From Evernia prunastri (Eukaryota > Ascomycota > Lecanoromycetes > Lecanorales > Parmeliaceae), in the NCBI GenBank assembly GCA_003184365.1, contig NKYR01000041.1, positions 1-64,000 on the forward strand: a DNA stretch of 64,000 nt. The letters run 5' to 3'. The notes beneath the pieces are model-generated. The model made no database searches. It worked only from the letters and a program-made list of their open reading frames with translations, and was not told the DNA's origin. Within the stretch, counting starts at the first letter, position 1. The number at the start of each line of letters is the position of its first letter. This document shows, in pieces, positions 1 to 10,963 of this stretch. The translations under genes and the position numbers were made by a program.

Positions 1-243
1 ACTGAGCAACTCGTATATTGGTTACTAGATAGACTGAATCCTGAGGAACCCAAGTGGGAATCCTCAGAGGCAGCATATTTAGCAGGGGAGAGTGCACCCC
101 TATGCCAAGCAAACTTACTATGCGACTGCTATAGCCGCACAGCTGCACCAGAGGGATAGTCTCCCGGATCTGGCCTAGATGTATGTTGGATTCCTGGACT
201 TCTGACAGGCCGCCTCATGCCTAGAGACCTCATGGCTCTTACA
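1..243 (+). repeat. LTR copy 1, cut by the window edge
   Basis: This 243-bp stretch is nearly identical to 904-1146 and 1773-2015. The two internal copies extend about 20-24 bp further upstream, so this copy is truncated by the window boundary. It ends in a variant of the CTTACA terminus seen in the complete copy. No coding potential is visible. Confidence 0.85.
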
Positions 244-299
244 ACGATATCTTATTACTTTACTCTTTATTTCTCATTAAGCGTATAGTTAATAATAAN

Positions 300-465
300 T
301 ACGGAGGTTGACATCAAAAGTCCCGCCCATGCCAACAACAAGGGTCCAGCTGTCAAAGTCCTGGACGCCAAGACTCTCTCGGATAGCGCCCCTCATACAA
401 AGCTAGGGCCGTCTTCCGGAAGTACAATACTAGCGTGTCCAGGACTTTTGGTGCCGACCTCCGTA
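300..465. mobile_element. Tc1/mariner-like MITE, 166 bp including TA duplications
   Basis: The element begins TACGGAGGTTGACATC and ends with the inverted counterpart, giving terminal inverted repeats of about 23 bp with a few mismatches. Both ends abut TA, the target duplication typical of Tc1/mariner transposons. The interior is too short for a transposase, so it is non-autonomous. A diverged relative lies at about 49407-49612. An ambiguous base (N) at 299 sits right at its left border. Confidence 0.8.
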
Positions 466-859
466 GCGGCGTAGACATGCTTTTAATTACCTTACGGGCG
501 TGCCCTACAATGCACACCGCATTGAGATAGTATTGATATCATCTAAGGTATATAATCGTAGCTTTACGAGAAATCTAATTCATAACAGTAACATAACTAA
601 TATTTTCTAAAAACCAAATATTTTTAATTTACGAAATCAATCTTAGAGCGATTTTTGATATTAGCGCGTATTTCAATTAAAACTATTAGAAGTTTACTTA
701 TCAAGATTTCTAAAAACCATACGAATATCGTGTTAGAGAACTCTATCAAGTATTGTAGATTAGTAACGTCAAGACTTTATATAATATAATAACATCTTCT
801 ATAATATACGAAAACTTTAATTGAGTAATAAATAGTTGTCAACGAAGGCAATCGAAAGG
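466..859. other. AT-rich, probably RIP-degraded DNA
   Basis: This stretch is strongly AT-rich with no long open frame on either strand, unlike the genic part of the window. It lies between two transposable elements. That is typical of repeats damaged by repeat-induced point mutation, but which element it came from cannot be recognised. Confidence 0.6.
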
Positions 860-1202
860 TCTATTAAGAAATGTGTGGGTGTAACGGGGTCTAGGCATGC
901 GTGACTGAGCAACTCGTACATTGGTTACTAGATAGACTGAATCCTGAGGAACCCAAGTGGGAATCCTCAGAGGCAGCATATTTAGCAGGGGAGAGTGCAC
1001 CCCCATGCCAAGAAAACTTACTATGCGACTGCTATAGCCGCACAGCTGCACCAGAGAGATAGTCTCCCGGATCTGGCCTAGATGTATGTTGGATTCCTGG
1101 ACTTCTGACAGGCCGCCTCATGCCTAGAGACCTCATGGCCCTTACAGTGGGATAGTCGCGAGCAGATTTATCAAGAAATATGTGAGACAGTCGCGAGTCA
1201 GA
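860..1202. repeat. 36-bp tandem repeat split by an LTR insertion
   Basis: Two imperfect copies of a 36-bp unit are present. The second is intact at 1167-1202. The first is split, with its left half at about 860-879 and its right half continuing from 1147 after the inserted LTR. Removing the LTR and one target duplication restores an uninterrupted first unit that aligns with the second, which independently supports the insertion boundaries. Confidence 0.75.
880..1146 (+). mobile_element. Solo LTR, 267 bp, with 5-bp target-site duplication
   Basis: The element starts TGTAAC and ends CTTACA, so it has the canonical TG...CA retroviral-type termini with a short inverted repeat (TGTAA/TTACA). It is flanked by a perfect 5-bp direct repeat, GTGGG, at 875-879 and 1147-1151. 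A single LTR with matching duplications on both sides is the product of LTR-LTR recombination that removed the internal region of an LTR retrotransposon. The superfamily cannot be determined without an internal region. Confidence 0.88.
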
Positions 1203-1753
1203 CTGCTGAAGATTGTCTACTTCAGCAGATGTCATCGAGAAAACATATATATATATTCTTCTATCTAACTGCTCTGTTACTTTTTAAGAATCAATATCTT
1301 AATAATTAAAACGTAATCAACGTGTCTCGACGAGCTCTATTAGATTAAGCTAGCTGTTATATTAATTTCTTCTAAAAAATTAAGTCGATTTACGATAGTT
1401 ACATTATAACTATTTTCGTTGGAGANGGATGCCCAATGATCTGACGTCGAAACGTCTTCACAACGGTCCCGATGACAATTTTCTTTTACTGTTCGCTTGT
1501 CAGTACGAACGGAAGGGTGGATGATCTAGTTGTAGTGTCAGAACCGTGCCCAGAGTCAAGTCTAATGGGGGTAAATTGAATAAGACAACTAGATAAAGAG
1601 CGAATATGTACACAGGAGAAGAGCGCTTAAATACTAGGAAGAATCCCCGCTAGCCTATGTGATAATGAGAATGTGTCAATGACCAATAAATACTCTATGT
1701 GCCTGACACATAGCCATAAACACTCCCTTTGTACCTGACAGCTAGGGTACGTC
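1203..1753. other. Inter-repeat DNA, no recognisable gene
   Basis: The left part (to about 1425) is AT-rich and RIP-like. The right part is of more even composition and may be a remnant of a retroelement, but no open frame or motif supports this. An ambiguous base (N) occurs at 1426. Confidence 0.5.
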
Positions 1754-2015
1754 CGTAACATAGTCATGCGTGACTGAGCAACTCGTATATTGGTTACTAG
1801 ATAGACTGAATCCTGAGGAACCCAAGTGGGAATCCTCAGAGGCAGCATATTTAGCAGGGGAGAGTGCACCCCCATGCCAAGCAAACTTACTATGCGACTG
1901 CTATAGCCGCACAGCTGCACCAGAGAGATAGTCTCCCGGATCTGGCCTAGATGTATGTTGGATTCCTGGACTTCTGACAGGCCGCCTCATGCCTAGAGAC
2001 CTCATGGCCCTTACA
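1754..2015 (+). mobile_element. LTR copy 3, with altered 5' end
   Basis: This copy matches the solo LTR at 880-1146 through its 3' CTTACA end. Its 5' end differs: it starts CGTAAC instead of TGTAAC and lacks about 5 bp near the start. The flanking pentamers do not match, so no target-site duplication survives. It is either an older insertion or one rearranged after insertion. Confidence 0.8.
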
Positions 2016-2090
2016 AAGAGGAGGTAAAAAAGTAGTAACAAAAACAGTAGTAGAAGAAGAAGAAGAAGAAGAAGGAAAAGGAGAAGAAGT
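2016..2090. repeat. Purine-rich (GAA)n low-complexity tract
   Basis: The plus strand is almost purely A and G, including a run of consecutive GAA triplets around 2053-2074. It directly follows the third LTR copy. The leucine-rich frames read from the opposite strand here are composition artefacts. Confidence 0.85.
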
Positions 2091-3230
2091 GACGAGATAT
2101 TCACGAATTGATAGGCCGATAAGACCCAAAAAACGATGATTTAATTCTCTAGTCTTTTTGATATTGCTAGCAATAAAAATGTTGGAGAGAGACTGAAATA
2201 GAAGTGAAAATCCACTGCAATTGACTTCGAAACGAGCAAGTTATAACTCACTGAAGAGCAAATTGAAGCGCTGCCATAAGCTGAAACATAGTAACAAGTT
2301 CAGAGGATAGATACCTCTCCCCTGAAGCACCTCCCACCAGTATTCTTTCATTCGAATTTCTTTATAGTCAGGATCTGATCAGTTACAGTCTCGGCCCCCT
2401 TATACTCCAGACGACGTTTCAGTATATCCTTCTCTTGCCCACGATTCACTCAGTTCAGAAAGACAGTTCCATCAAGCATTGCAATATCGGAAAGAGAGAT
2501 TGAAGAGATATCGATCTAACGAAGAACGAATATAACGTTTGCATCTATTTGAGAACGACGATGATTGATTGAAAAGTTATTCGGGGTTTCTACTTGATTA
2601 GCTAGGTGGTAGCAAGACTGAAATAGTCACATACATATGAATTTAGCCATTGCTGTTGCCATTGTCGAGTATTTGATGCGGGGGAGACATTTTGATGTTG
2701 GGCCGGATTTATCGGATTTTAGGGTATTGCATTAGTAGGTGTGTTGCATTAGTAGGTGACTACGAGTATATTGTTCCGCTGATTCTCGCGCTAGCTACTA
2801 TTGAAGTAGCTTCAAACTTTCGCCGTCTAATTTTCTTCCACACTTCTTGCTTAGCTATGGACTTCGCAACCTTAGTTCATCTACAGGGACAGTATCTTAT
2901 TAGAGTATTCAAAACACTCAGTTAAGAGTGAACTTGATGCGCAAGGCTGCGTAAAGTGTCATGGGTGATCTATACCTTACTCATGAACTCAGCCTGCAGT
3001 AGAGTAGCTACTACAAGCCACTCTGGCAATATGGTAACGCGCTTATGCATCCATTCGTTCTGGGAACGAACAATTCCCCTTTACTCCTCCATAGATACAT
3101 CGGCGAGGCTGTGAGTCAGCAGCCTCAAATTGACCAGGCGTTATCTTGAACTTTTCACAATGATGTACTTTATCTCGTTGTTGCGATATGCAATCGCCTC
3201 TAAACAAAATAATGACACCCATCGAAGACT
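2091..3230. other. Gene-poor flank of the repeat island
   Basis: No supported gene is visible. A 77-codon plus-strand frame at 2692-2925 has a hydrophobic, protein-like composition and may be a decayed exon, but matches no family I know. It contains a direct duplication of a 14-bp word (TGCATTAGTAGGTG) near 2727-2757. Confidence 0.4.
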
Positions 3231-5802
3231 ATGGGTCAGTCTAAGACCCTACCCAATGGTACCGAAGAGACAGACCTGCCTCTCCAGGCCCAAGAGGCCG
3301 AGGATATCGGCAGATCGCTCTTTGAAGACCAGGAGAGTCACGGGGACGCCTCACAAGGGATGCTATCCGGATTACCTTTACGTGTCTAAGAGATTCAGAT
3401 GGACCGCCTCTGATACCTTGAGCCTCAAAACGACATCTGAGGACTTCTCTCATTGAGTGCCAACCCGAATGCTCACGCGATGTCTCAAGTCGGGATACTC
3501 CAACCCCCGACGAGACGAAAGAAGGGCTTGCAGAAGCTCGATTCGCAACGCTACGACTCCTACGGCCTTGGTTTCCGGAGGCAGACCCAGAACATGAACG
3601 GGCAAAAACATTCAGTGTTTGGTATTTCAGTGTTTGGTATTCGAGGAGGGATATTGTTATGCATTGCTCGATAACCTCGGTGGTGATCTTCTTAATTAAT
3701 CTGATAACGATATCAATTCTCTCTACCAAGATGGTTGCCTCAAGACGCGGAGGTTGAGTAAAGGTCTTCACGTGGTAATCAACATGCTAAGTAATCTCTT
3801 ACTCGGCGCCTCAAACCAGTGTATGCAACTGCTGGCAGCACCTACGCGCTCTGAAATTGATAGATCACATAAGATGTTTGTATGGCTAAATAATGGTGTG
3901 CCGAGCCTTAGGAACCTTAGACATATCGGGCGTGAGAAATTAGCTGTTTGTGCTATTCTAGGAATATCCTCCCTCCTTCTTCAATTTCTGTAAATTGAAT
4001 AAGAGAAGGGCCATGATCGGAACGCAGTACTATTCGCCGGCGATTGCAGATACAATTCAGCGACATTCCCAACCTTGGCCAGCAATAGCTATAATTGGGT
4101 ACTCGTGACACCAGCTTACCTAGATAACACCCCTTGGGATCTCAGTGCAACAAATACAACACTACAAGAAAGAAGCAGTTAGTCTGTGTTTGGACTTGTC
4201 AGCGATGGGGGTTTGCCAGTGATGCAGCCATTAGCGGCCTCAATCAATCAAGCTTCCCGGCCAACCTATGGAGACATCGTGACAATGCAAAATGCTGTAT
4301 TCGCTATTGTGAAAGATGTTCATAAAGGTAATCAATCACTCTAGCGAGTGGATGTGCAGACAGTCGAACACTTTCAGCTGCAAAAAGATCGCAGCGCACG
4401 GTTACAGGAGCGAAGATCAAACGATTGCCATCGCCAATTGGAACATTGTAGGCTACGAGATAGACTACTGCATGGCCTCTTACTATCCAACTGAGGATCG
4501 CTGTGGTGTGGTCTATTCCTATCAACGAGCTGCCTTTTCGATGTGAGATTACCATGTTGGGTTATTAAACTTCAGTTGTTTGCTGCGTCAATTACTGCAA
4601 ATCTTTGTGCATAATATATTTGCTACACTAAACACTCCGATCTGCCTCTTTCGACTCTCGGAGATGCGTTGGTATCGCTTCTGGAAATGCCGGATGCACA
4701 CACCCAAGCTATGAGTATTGTATCGTGCAAGGATACAGTGCAATGCTGCATGGAGACGGCCTGTTTCCCAGGGAATGGCGCCCTTCAAAACAGCGCTGGG
4801 CTTCAGCCGCAAGCCGGTGAAGATGATGCTTGGGTCTAGCAGAGTGGCAATCCCGACGAGGCTGCCGTGTGTATTGAATGAGTTCTGCAGCGGCGCGCTG
4901 GTTGTCCTTGTAGCCGTGTTCTTACTCCGCTTCGGTAATTGCACGCTTCAAGTCGAAGGTGCCCTGACAGATTTGATGTCATCATTTCGTTTAGGTTTGG
5001 GTAACGTCGACTTCAACACTTTGGTCAATTTCCTCCCCCATGCTCCGGTCCGTGCTACCCAATGCCCCCGCGTTTCTTTGGACAACGCTGAAGCAAACCA
5101 TGGGAGCTCTGCTCTCTACGCCAACACCTTCTTCGCAAACCTTTGGCAAATGATTATCTCTCTTCTTTATTGACATTGAACGCGCTACTCAGCAATTGAC
5201 TCGTAGGTGACGAATGGGCGGGCTATCACAAAATCCGCAAGACTTTACGCGTGTCATTCCCAGAGGGCATTCAGCGCCCATCTTATTTCGTATCTATACC
5301 GTTCAGGTACGGCGACCCTCTTATTATTTGGATGGCTTTCCTGCACTGGAAAGTCTCACAGAGTGTCTTTGTCGTGCGAGTCATAAGCCATTATAGTGAC
5401 GGGAGTCTGGATGCCGAAAGCAACATTACCGTTGCAGGATACAGCCCGCTTGGCATCATGATATGTAAGTTGCGCTCTATCTCCCTTCTCTTCCCACATG
5501 TCTAATCTCTCCTAGCTCTCAATATCGGCTTGATCCTCGTCTCCGACCTTTTACTGCTCGCCCTGCGGAGATTCCCATCCGGCATGCCTTTGGCGTCTAC
5601 CTGCAGTGCTTTCATCAGCGCTGCTTGCCGCCCGCCGCTCCCGGAAAATGAGGAGACTTACAGGGTGCCGGTTCAGTGGGGCGTGGTGAGTCTGAACGTT
5701 GAGGGTGTGGGACATTGCGCTTTTACAACGGCGAGGAGTGTTACGGCGCCGGTCGTTGGGCGTTTGTATGGCTGGGATAAGAGAGCGTTAGATGCTGCTT
5801 GA
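3231..5802 (+). pseudogene. Decayed DUF6536-family multi-pass membrane protein gene
   Basis: Pieces of one fungal membrane-protein family appear in order on the plus strand but in shifting frames. The DUF6536 block is at 3721-3993 (LLGASN, LAAPTR, GVPSLRNLR). A middle block with NWNIVGYEIDYC is at 4316-4520, then GDALVSLLEMPD near 4657-4715 and REWRPSKQRWASAAS near 4770-4820. Membrane segments follow at 4868-5173. The C-terminal half (DEWAGYHKIRKTLRVS, LHWKVSQSVF) is at 5180-5464, and GMPLASTCSAFISAACRP and GHCAF are at 5516-5802. A normal 51-bp intron (5465-5515, GTAAGT...CTAAT...TAG) remains. Frame changes between blocks and an in-frame TGA at 5197-5199 break the gene. A perfect 15-bp duplication (3611-3640) lies in the N-terminal part. 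The start at 3231 is a guess. The family's biochemical role is unknown to me. Confidence 0.85.
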
Positions 5803-6021
5803 CTGTCCATTAGGTTTCCCTAAGAACTTTTTCCTAGCTTTTCGTAGTCTGACAGTCCTCTACGCGTTCAGATTGCCCAATCCCAATATGCCAGTGCTGT
5901 GTATCACTGTGGCTATGTCCTCTCTTTCCGGCAGGCCTGCGCATGCAAGACTACTAACTTCAAGCTCCTCACCCAAAACTATCACTTTTTCTTCAGTGCG
6001 TCATCCAAAGTATATTTAAAG

Positions 6022-6417
6022 CTATGGGCTCTTGAATAAGACTTCGATATAAGCCCCCAACCCATCTCCATCCGCATATGCCGGCGAAGTGAGGAGTGAA
6101 GCCACGATCAACGGCGCACCAACGTTGATCAAAGCAGTCGAACCCGCAAACCACCAGAACTAATTCACCTTTGCCCAGAAATCCTCCTGAAAACGAGTGA
6201 GTAATCCATAGGCAGAAGTTCGCTGCTTTGTGTACAGATGATCGTTGGACTCTGCGAACCGTTCCGCCGGAGCAAGCCCTGGATACATAGGCAACGAACC
6301 CCACAAGCCCCCTGGTTCGATCCTGCAAACGCCCCATCGATAGATCTGGATACGATGTCGCCCGTTCCCCGCGCGCCGGTGTCGTCTCGCTTTGCCAAGA
6401 AAGTCTGATGTTGTCAA
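6022..6417 (-). pseudogene. Decayed coding fragment with one in-frame stop
   Basis: On the minus strand one frame runs from 6417 to the stop at 6022, interrupted only by TAG at 6160-6162. Around that stop the translation is protein-like. Upstream it reads YPGLAPAERFAESNDHLYTK and LLTRFQEDFWAKVN. Downstream it has a membrane-like segment (FWWFAGSTALINVG, APLIVASLLTS) and then DGDGLGAYIEVLFKSP. The TAG could have arisen from CAG or TGG by a C-to-T or G-to-A change. I do not recognise the family, and an unrecognised intron at the stop is possible. It lies just downstream of the broken DUF6536 gene, so the whole repeat-proximal region seems to be decaying. Confidence 0.4.
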
Positions 6418-6882
6418 TGACGAGGACAGTTAGCGTCCTGGAGGCAGTCGAGAAAGAGTAACCCAATGGGCGGTCATGCTACTTGGGTTCTCTCGATGCC
6501 TTCTTCTTTTTCAGTTTCTCTCGACTGTTTGAGAGTCGCTAAGAGACTTGATGGATTGGTAGAGAAGCGGTTTATTTGAGAGACCGGGGGTATTGACATT
6601 TGTAGTAAAAGTATGAGCATTACAACTGTGGTACGAGCTGGATCGGCTACCATTGTACTTGCTGCTCTAACAATGTCATGTAAATCAATGCCCTAGGACC
6701 GTTAAACAGCGTTTATAGGATGTCTGAGTGGGAAATGCGAGCAGAATGGAAAAGACATTTGGTTCTAGGCGATGGCGAAGGTGGCAAGTGTTAGAGAGGA
6801 TGCCTTGCTTAGAAAGGGGAATCATTGTTATTTTCTCGTGATATTTGTAGACATGTAACGCCGATAGCGAAACCTACGATCC
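6418..6882. other. Intergenic; nothing recognised
   Basis: This stretch lies between the decayed fragment and the 3' end of the thioredoxin-fold gene. I see no supported gene, RNA or repeat in it. Confidence 0.5.
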
Positions 6883-7672
6883 TCAACCAAAGATCTTTCC
6901 CCAAACCATTCCGAAAAAGGAAGTCAAGGCATATTTCGCGTGAACGGGCGGTTTGCCCTCCAGCTTCGCCTGAACATTGTCCCAAATCTGGTTCAGATCC
7001 GGACGGTCTTTTGCACCCCCCAGATTCATCTGATAAAATCACAATTAGCCCCAATGTCTCCTGAGGCATCCTTATCTCAAGGCCAAAAAAACAAAAACAA
7101 AGCGAAACAAGATCCCGGGGAGGGAAAGAAGGTCAAAACATACCGCACTAGGCACAATAGCCCACTTCTCGAGTACCTCCCCCGAGCCACTCCCCTTCCC
7201 TTTCAGCACCAAAACAGCGGGCTGCGCCATGCCCGACTCATCCCCTCCCCGTTTCGTAATCGCCACGTCCAGCAGACCCTTCTCCCTCAGCAAGGTCGCG
7301 AGCTTGTGGTCCGGGTCCACGACCGCTTCGCCAACGTAGCCGGCCGCTTTGCGCGTGGCGGGCAGGTGGTCGGCGGGCTCGGCGGTGACGATGAGGACTT
7401 TGCCGCCGGCTTTGCCGATGGAGGGGAGGAGGCTCTGCAGGGTTTTCAGGTAGGACATGCAGAAAGGGCACCAGTGGCCGCGGAAGTCTGGGTGGGTTAG
7501 TTAAGTAAGTGGATGGATGGATGGATAGATGGGGCAGGGGGAGGAAGGTGACTGGGTTTCCGAAAGAGCATCAGGTTGGATGGAGAGACGTACAGACAAC
7601 CCAGAGGAAGGAGTGGTTAGCGAGTGCAATTTCAAATTGTTGAACGGGGTCAGAAGAGCCGGTGGAAGTCAT
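6883..7672 (-). CDS. AhpC/TSA-type thioredoxin-fold protein
   Basis: Three exons join cleanly on the minus strand: 7594-7672, 7144-7487 and 6883-7029. The introns (106 and 114 bp) are bounded by GTACGT...CAG and GTATGT...CAG. The product is 189 residues. It begins MTSTGSSDPVQQFE, and immediately after the first splice carries FRGHWCPFC, so a CxxC motif sits at the tip of a peroxiredoxin/thioredoxin fold. LIVTAEP and a helix-rich remainder follow. This fits the small fungal AhpC/TSA proteins (PRXL2/AAED1-like), which are presumed to act in thiol-disulfide or peroxide chemistry; the true substrate is unknown. The first intron contains a GGAT tetranucleotide tract near 7511-7531. The family call is firm and the function is inferred. 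Confidence 0.85.
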
Positions 7673-10068
7673 TTTGAAGAGCTGTGCGTGTTGCTGGATT
7701 TGCAGCTGGTGGAAACGAATTATATTTACGAATCCGCAAGCGGTGCAGTGCTGGGAAAGTTTGAGGGTGGATAATGTAAAGAAGTTGAAGATGTCGAAAC
7801 TGGCAGGGAGAATGGATGAAGTTGTAGATGGTGTATTATGAATAGTAATCAGATCTTATCAAGCAAGACGCTGGGCTTATATATTGTTCATTGCACCGCT
7901 CGCTTCAGTCGACCCTCGGGAAAATACCAAGATGGCTTCAGATCAGATAGGAGCGGATACGAGCAGTTTAGGGTGGTAAAAGGAGCCGAGCAGGAGTAAA
8001 AGAGTACATAGCCTTGGGAGTGGTAGAAAGAATTTGGGGCCGACATTCTAAGAATAACATGTACAGCTATATGACTGCCATGGTGAAATTAAGGTGACAC
8101 TGACACTGACGACTGGACTGGACGATGGGTGATTGAAGATTAGGAATCTCTTGATTTCAGGTACAACAACATACCCGTGTTATGACCCAAAACCCTTGTT
8201 ACTTAGTTGTTGGTGCAAAGTTGGACAAATCTAGTGAATAGTTGACGGCTTTTAAAAGCAATATCTGTAGGTACCTACATACATAGCTGGGCAATGCTTG
8301 AGATTACTCGATGATATGAATGGAAAAACCATTGACACTGCCTCAATTAATATGGTGACCTAACAATGATTAAGATGAAAATGGTTGGTACCAATCTCGG
8401 GGCTAATCGGCCTCCAAATGAAATAACAGTCTGCCGAGGTACTCCACGTTGGCACGTACTCGATTCCGTACCTGAGAGTCGTAGGGCTGAGAATGGCTGT
8501 AAGGTAATCATGGGAAACCCCTTCACCTCCTTACCACAGGTCAACTTTAGTCTCTCAAGGATTACATATCTCCAAGACTCCAATCCGTTCCGTCGAGCCT
8601 TGTTGCTTGTTGGAAACAAGTCTGGCTACCTTTGAGTGCAATCATGTGAAGAGCCACCAGAGCGAAATCGCGGGTACAAGTACTCTTGTCGTTCGCCTTA
8701 CCACCACCCAACATGTCATGGAGCAGGACAAGCAGCCAGTCTTTCATCGCTGTTATGCTTCAGCGGGAGAATGGCACATGAATCCCTCTAGAACAGCTGT
8801 AATGACAATGACATTGCAGGTCTTTTCATATATTGCTCACTTCAAATCCCCCAATCTCCGTCTGCAGCAAGCCGATAGATACGCCCGTCATGCCCGCCCA
8901 CCCGCTTTGGTGTTTCTCATGTTTTCCATGTTTTATTTGTAAATCTGACAATTTGTCACAACCTTTTCTCCCCAATCCCCTCTCTACAGAAAAACTGAAG
9001 CAATACAGGAACCCTGCTTATCGGTGGGCGTGACAGGAGAGTATGGTTCCTCTCGCGCGTAGAGTACTTGGAGTGAGCATAAACGATGGCTTGAGAATAC
9101 ACTTGTCAAAGCGAATTGACACGAGACTCGTGCCGTGGCAAACGCCGCGCGATCGTTGTACCTACAGAAGCAGATCGTTCAAAAGAGCTACCTACTTAAA
9201 GTTTGTCAATTTCAATTGAATGGCATTTTCTTCTCATGTTGCAATGGTACGGCCGAGACAGGGCTGTTGTAGGTTACGGTTGCTCAAATTTGAATGAAAA
9301 CCGAACGAAACCGCTGGCAAATTGCAGAGCCTTAACGACGGAGTCGTCGCCCGCCTACACCTACCTGTACTTGCAGCACGTGTTGCGGCCACAGTCATAT
9401 CATTCACTCCTTGCTTCTGCAACCTGGGTAGTTGCAGTCGTGTGTCATTTACTCAATTTCAAAGCAGTACTCGCGTCCGTTTTGGGGAAATTGTCTTTCT
9501 TTGCCCTGCCTCATCTACCGGCCGTTCTGCTGCGTGTTTCATAGCCCGGCCATGCTTTTGCCATTGTGTCGTATACCCTCAACACACCCTAGAGTGTTGC
9601 GGTGTTAATCTATCTATACCTCTGCCCATTCAGCTACTTTCTTTTCTCGTTCCCACACCGGAGCTTCATGTTCTTTCAAACATCTGTACACGCAAGACAT
9701 CACCGGACTTCAGACACCCTTGAGGCTCAGACAAGATAAGAACATAGCAACGACCGGCGGACAGCTTGAGTTCCTGGTTTCCGGCCGTGGAGATGACAGA
9801 CAGCCCAGCGGAAGGCCTGAAGTCAGAAGCAGGAAAGGAGTTGAATGCTCGTGTAATCTAGAAAATTTTCTATCCGCATTCTTGCCTGGTACTTCCTAGC
9901 TTCGTCATGCTGACAATTGTGCTTCCAGAAATCGAATACCATTGCCCATCAAAAACCCTTCCTTCCACTTCCGTCCAATGTCCCTCAGCAACGTCAAACA
10001 GAGCTTGCCTCCACTAACGAGTGCAATGCTTCAGCTGGTCCGAGCACTCTCAAAGAGACGCGACTTGA
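7673..10068. other. 2.4-kb intergenic region
   Basis: It contains many short frames on both strands, but none with splice-consistent, protein-like sequence. It presumably includes the promoter of the thioredoxin-fold gene at its left end. I found no transposon termini, tRNA or convincing RNA. Confidence 0.5.
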
Positions 10069-10590
10069 TCTCTGGGCCGGTGGACACGCAAAAGGCCACA
10101 CCTTTCTTCGCTTGCTTCCCGATCGCGGCATGGATTGGCTAGAACAAGAAGCAGCCAGCCATGGCCCAAATACAAAATTGTGTCTCCGGAATCACCATCA
10201 GCGGCTGTGCTGACCACAGACTGGCTTTCGAATGAGCGTCGAGAGCATGTCGCTGAAGCAGCTACGCAGGAGAAGAGCGTACGCCTGACTCATTCACAAC
10301 CTCTGCGCCGCTATGAATGGCCGCTAATTATCAGCGGTGTCTATCAGGGAGTGGGACCGTTACCATCATGTCGAATCGAAGACAATGAATCGCCGAGACA
10401 ACCCAAACCATACGAATGGCCACTCATCATTCTTCATCGCGCGAGCTTTGTCGAGGATTACGATCAACAGCCAGGTCCAAACGGCAAAGAAGCGGAGGTG
10501 AATACTGCAGTGAGAGAGGAAAAGGTTGAGGGGTCCAAGACAGATGAGGGAAATGATGAGTCGAGTACCCGCGTTCGCGACTCCGGATAG
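10069..10590 (+). other. Open frame lacking ATG, with a duplicated YEWPLII motif
   Basis: The frame is open from the TGA at 10066 to the stop at 10588-10590 but contains no ATG. Read through, it shows RRYEWPLIISG and, about 30 residues later, PYEWPLIILH, an internal duplication also visible in the DNA. The C-terminal part is acidic and polar. It could be the last exon of a gene whose first exon lies near 9917-10066, where other frames have ATGs, but no splice pair I tried joined them convincingly. The function is unknown. Confidence 0.3.
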
Positions 10591-10963
10591 TGTCGATGGG
10601 ATGAGATGCTCAGAAGTTGGGATCATGGAATGGGAAGACACTGGAAGTGATCAGAGAGGCACTTGATGAAATAGCTTGCGTAATGAATACTTGGGCGCGT
10701 GGGTTGGGGATCGCACGTCAGGCTTGATGGGGTGAGAAACAGGGCAATTGAGTTCAAAGCCTCAAAGGTCGATATCATGACATGCCCACTTTCTAAGCCA
10801 GATTGCAAGAGCACCAAATCTCAGTCCAGATAGCAGCGTGTAATCCTTTCGACCAACCTCACCGGGCTTTCCATATTTGTGCCACGGAACTGGCGCCTCG
10901 CGAGTGAATGGCTTGCCCAAGAGAGTATATACTTAGATAAGTCGGACCCTTTCATCAAGAATC
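10591..10963. other. Intergenic upstream of the tRNA candidate
   Basis: No gene is recognised. The bases just before 10964 are AT-richer (a TATATAC word near 10926), as is common upstream of fungal tRNA genes. Confidence 0.4.

Noticed and set aside
880..2015. A complete LTR retrotransposon bounded by copies 2 and 3
   Set aside because: Only about 600 bp lie between the copies, with no gag or pol motifs, and copy 2 has its own matching target duplication, so it is a separate solo LTR.
1..2090. Subtelomere or telomere end
   Set aside because: The repeat island would fit a chromosome end, but no TTAGGG/CCCTAA array or RecQ-type helicase gene is present.
3241..3771. 176-codon minus-strand frame
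   Set aside because: It overlaps the DUF6536 pseudogene in antisense and resembles no protein; the plus strand carries the family motifs.
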